DNA of 64,000 nt from assembly GCF_035046505.1 (NCBI RefSeq), contig NC_089829.1:2650001-2714000 (forward strand), given 5' to 3'. The notes below the pieces were generated by a model, which saw only the letters and a program-made list of their open reading frames with translations, was not told the DNA's origin and searched no databases. Positions 61,000-64,000 of this stretch are shown here, one piece after another. Each line of letters starts with the position of its first letter. The first letter of the stretch is position 1. Origin of the DNA: Tiliqua scincoides (lineage: Eukaryota > Chordata > Lepidosauria > Squamata > Scincidae). The translations under genes and the position numbers were made by a program.

Positions 61000-63900
61000 A
61001 ATCCTATACACACTTTTCTGGGAGTAACACTTGCATCTGAGTAAATATAGTATTGCATAGGACTGCATTGTTAGAATGGGGATCTGTCTATGAAAACGAA
61101 CAAGGTCCAGGTAGAAAGGGACAGGAAAGGAGTGCAAAAACAACAACAGGCAATTATTTCTGCAGAAGTGATTAGATTGTCCCCAACACAGACACCCTTC
61201 AATGGAACAGGCGAGTGCGTTAAGGCTGCATCCCTGTACGTGCTTACACAGGAGTAGAGCTCATTGGGCACAGTGACAATGCCAAGTACACTTGCATGGG
61301 TTTTACTGAGCATGTGAAGGGCTTAAGCTTGAATCACTCCTGATGCCTCCAGCATTACAGTGGTGCAAAGTAGCCCCTGCCCAAGACAGATCTTTGCCTG
61401 GGGGTTCCACAGCCCCACTTCTTGTACAATGTATGGAGGTCTTACTGGTTCCCCACAGTCACTCACTCTGGTCTTTGGTGGAGTCTGAACGTTGAACTCC
61501 AGTAGGGAGAACCCCACACATTTCAGGAGTTAAATGATTGGAACTGGAAACCTGCCCTCTGCATCAAACCTTGATCAGTAGGTGACAATATTGTCAAGGA
61601 CCCACATTCAGGCAGCACATTTTTGCCCGAAAAGCCCAACAACAACATTTTTTTCAAACTCTGATTTCAAATTAACTGCCCAATCCCAAGTACTTTCTCG
61701 TGCAACGATGCAGCACCACCAGCACAAGCTAGGCTGCATCCCAGAGGGGAATTTCGGCTAATGAAGATCTCATCAGGATAAGAAGACATTTATCCCCTTG
61801 CTCCAGAGTAAACCCCAGCAGCTGCAACAGATCAACTCAGACCTGTGCCAGCTGGTGCAAGTCCATGCAGATTTCTGTTGGCGGAACAGGTCCAAGGAAG
61901 GGGGATAGGATATGACATATGCCAGTGCCACCAATCCTGCCCCCCCCGGGCCCAATCTGCCCACTCCAGCTGCCACCCTCCTCCCACCCTGTTCCCTTCC
62001 TCCCACCCCTGTGCCCAATTCACCTGCTCTGGCAGGCATTCCTTCATGCACTGGTGCCAGCAGGAAGGCTCCTTACTCTGTCACAAAGTGCTTTACAGCC
62101 ACAAGCCTTTGTCACAAAGGCCTGGCATGCCAATGGAACACATGTTCCACAGGTGTTACAATAGGATTGGGTCAAAACTCTCCGAAAGTCCATTGCTCTA
62201 GGGCTCCGAAGAAGGAGAGAGGAGAAACTTACGTTTGGTCAAAGAGGGACCCATCCGGCTGCATCCAGGACTGACTGAGACCTTCCCTCCAGAGGCCAAT
62301 CCAATACCCGATTCGGTCTCTATGGCGCTTTATGAAATCCTGTTTTCAACAAGGAATTCAGGTGTCCCACCTTTAAAAGCTACTTAATAGACTGTTCTTG
62401 ACACTGAATATTGCAGGAGACAGCTTGAACCCAGCTCCTGGGTGTGGTGCTGCACAGTACTTGGTTTTTAACAGGGACCAATGGGCTTCTCTGGCCCTGA
62501 GTCCCTTCAGTGGCCTTTGGCTGTCCAAGGATCCTCATAAGTGCAGGAAATTTTTGTTATCTCACCCCACTAAATTATACTTGTAACTGCAGGGAAACTT
62601 ATAAATGGAGACATGGATAATGTGTTCTCTCTGTACTTTTGCACAATATGTTATGAAGTATGCAGACCTCTATGTACATCTATGTAGAAATAAGAAACTA
62701 CCTATGTGCTCCTCATATGGGGAACACCCCAAGCCATACTCAGAGTAGTGTGCATTTCTCCTGCTCATGTTCCCCATAACAACCTCACAGGGTAGGGGGA
62801 GACTGCATCTTCTCCAAGGAGATTCATGTCTGATGAGCCTATTTGAACCCAGCTCTTCCTGCTCCTAGACCAGCATTCTGTCCCCTACACCGCATTGATG
62901 GTAATTACAGAAAACGATTGTTCTTCTGCCCCCAAAAACATATTTTGCCACCAAAATGACCTCTCTACATTCCCAGGTCCACAATCAACTTCCTGCCATC
63001 TTGGAAAATGGTGGCTACAGAATTAATGCCACAGACCGAGGTCTCAACAAGATCATTTTGTAGCTATGTGGTTCAGCAACACATACCAATTTGAAGGTTC
63101 TCTGCACATACATGCTTGTTGGAGATACTGATTGACTGCCTCAAGTGGAGCAACTGAAAAGACTTCCCGGCCAAAGCAAGAACCTGTAGTTCCAGGAACA
63201 GTGAAGGATCTCAGGGTATGAAGATTGGGGAATGCTGAACTCCAGGAGTGAGGAAGGGAGGCTTCCACTCATTCATGTACCAGCCCCACCAGTAGGGACC
63301 TGCAGCCCAACCAGTTTTACCTGCAGTCTTATCTGGTTTTGGAGTTAACCCATGTGCACCTATCTCAGAGACTCAGACACAGAACTGGATAGCGAGTGAA
63401 GCCACCTGGAGCTCTTTTCAATAGTCTCATCCCCTCACAAATGCACACTTGCAGCAGCTCCATGGGACAGTCTCCTTTTCACTCCTGCCAAAGTTCCACC
63501 TTCCTCATTCCCCCCCCCCACTTTGCTTGTTATGGTGAAAAGGCAGGACACGAGTATTTCCCATAAATGCACACAATTTGCCTGGCTCACTCACCCTTTC
63601 CTCTAGTGTCTCCATAGTCACTAGGGATCCACCCTGGGAAGTGCAGTGGTTCTGGCTATGAGTCCAGTTTGCTTCAGTAGCAGAGAAAAAGTAGCACTTT
63701 TCTCCATATCCAGTCCAGGGTATGGGGCATGGAACAGCAGCTGGAAGGCATTCTTTTGGTTTTGCTTTTGAAACTAAGAGAGAAAATAATGTAAAGACAC
63801 CAGATCCTGCCTGACAGTGGCAGAACTCCCATTAAGAACAATGGGGCAAATGCCCAGGCGCCAGCCTCTAGGACACCACTTAAGCCTCTCTGAGGCTCCT

Positions 63901-64000
63901 GACGGGGTCGGAAACTGTGCTTCTGGTTTTCCGGAAGCACATTTTAAAGCCTTGGGTAAGCCTCGGGAAGCTTCCCCAATGTACTCTGCAGTTGCGCAAG
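61000..64000. other. No recognised gene; scattered repeat scraps
   Basis: 61.20-61.32 kb carries the reptile ACACAGGAGTAGAGCTCATTGGG repeat. 61.69-62.18 kb is bounded by GCCCAATCCCAAG and AATAGGATTGGG and may be an old Harbinger-type element. 62.77-62.90 kb (TTTGAACCCAGCTCTTCCTG, CCCCTACACCGCAT) resembles a reversed MIR/CORE-SINE. 63.42-64.0 kb shows nothing recognised. Confidence 0.4.

Overview
The window looks like genomic DNA from a squamate reptile (probably a lizard). Multi-exon genes with GT-AG introns rule out a prokaryote. The repeats are L2-, CR1- and Vingi-like LINEs, tRNA- and 5S-derived SINEs, hAT- and Harbinger-type MITEs, long (CA)n/(TC)n/(TAA)n tracts; mammalian L1/Alu elements are absent. 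The species assignment is an inference; no marker gene settles it.

The core is a KRAB-C2H2 zinc-finger cluster of five units. Four are on the minus strand: a wreck (fingers 3.86-5.62 kb, start exon 5.79-5.87 kb, relic promoter about 8.1 kb), gene 1 (11.56-15.1 kb), gene 2 (18.18-22.9 kb) and gene 3 (41.88-45.98 kb). The fifth, on the plus strand, is a pseudogene (52.33-56.54 kb) facing gene 3 head to head. Genes 1-3 can each be assembled from a short start exon, a 127-bp KRAB-A exon and one finger exon, with matching splice phases (0 then 1) and open frames, giving predicted proteins of about 645, 640 and 683 residues. Genes 1 and 2 are close tandem copies including their CpG-rich promoters; the wreck and the plus-strand copy show how units die (KRAB exon lost, splice site lost, transposons inserted in the fingers, stop and frameshifts).

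Between genes 2 and 3 lies a gene that is easy to miss: three small plus-strand exons (30.29-33.22 kb) that together encode a C-type-lectin-like domain of the NK-receptor type (KLR/CLEC2-like), with compatible phases and six conserved cysteines but one apparent frameshift in its first domain exon.

The rest is mostly mobile DNA. It includes an L2 LINE with a 491-codon reverse-transcriptase ORF (about 1.2-3.1 kb); a nearly complete Vingi-like LINE (34.83-39.40 kb) with an inverted 5' end, inserted with an 11-bp target duplication inside a hAT MITE that keeps its own 8-bp duplication; a 5S-rRNA-derived SINE whose 3' tail is the same as the tail of a LINE fragment that broke the plus-strand zinc-finger exon; many hAT MITEs with perfect or near-perfect 8-bp duplications; a family of palindromic MITEs with 3-bp duplications; two small TTAA-flanked MITEs; and a 2.1-kb solo LTR (57.76-59.86 kb).

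Functionally, the zinc-finger genes would be nuclear sequence-specific repressors, a class that in vertebrates often targets transposons, sitting here amid the transposon load that also destroys some of them. That link is inference; no finger target can be read from the sequence alone.
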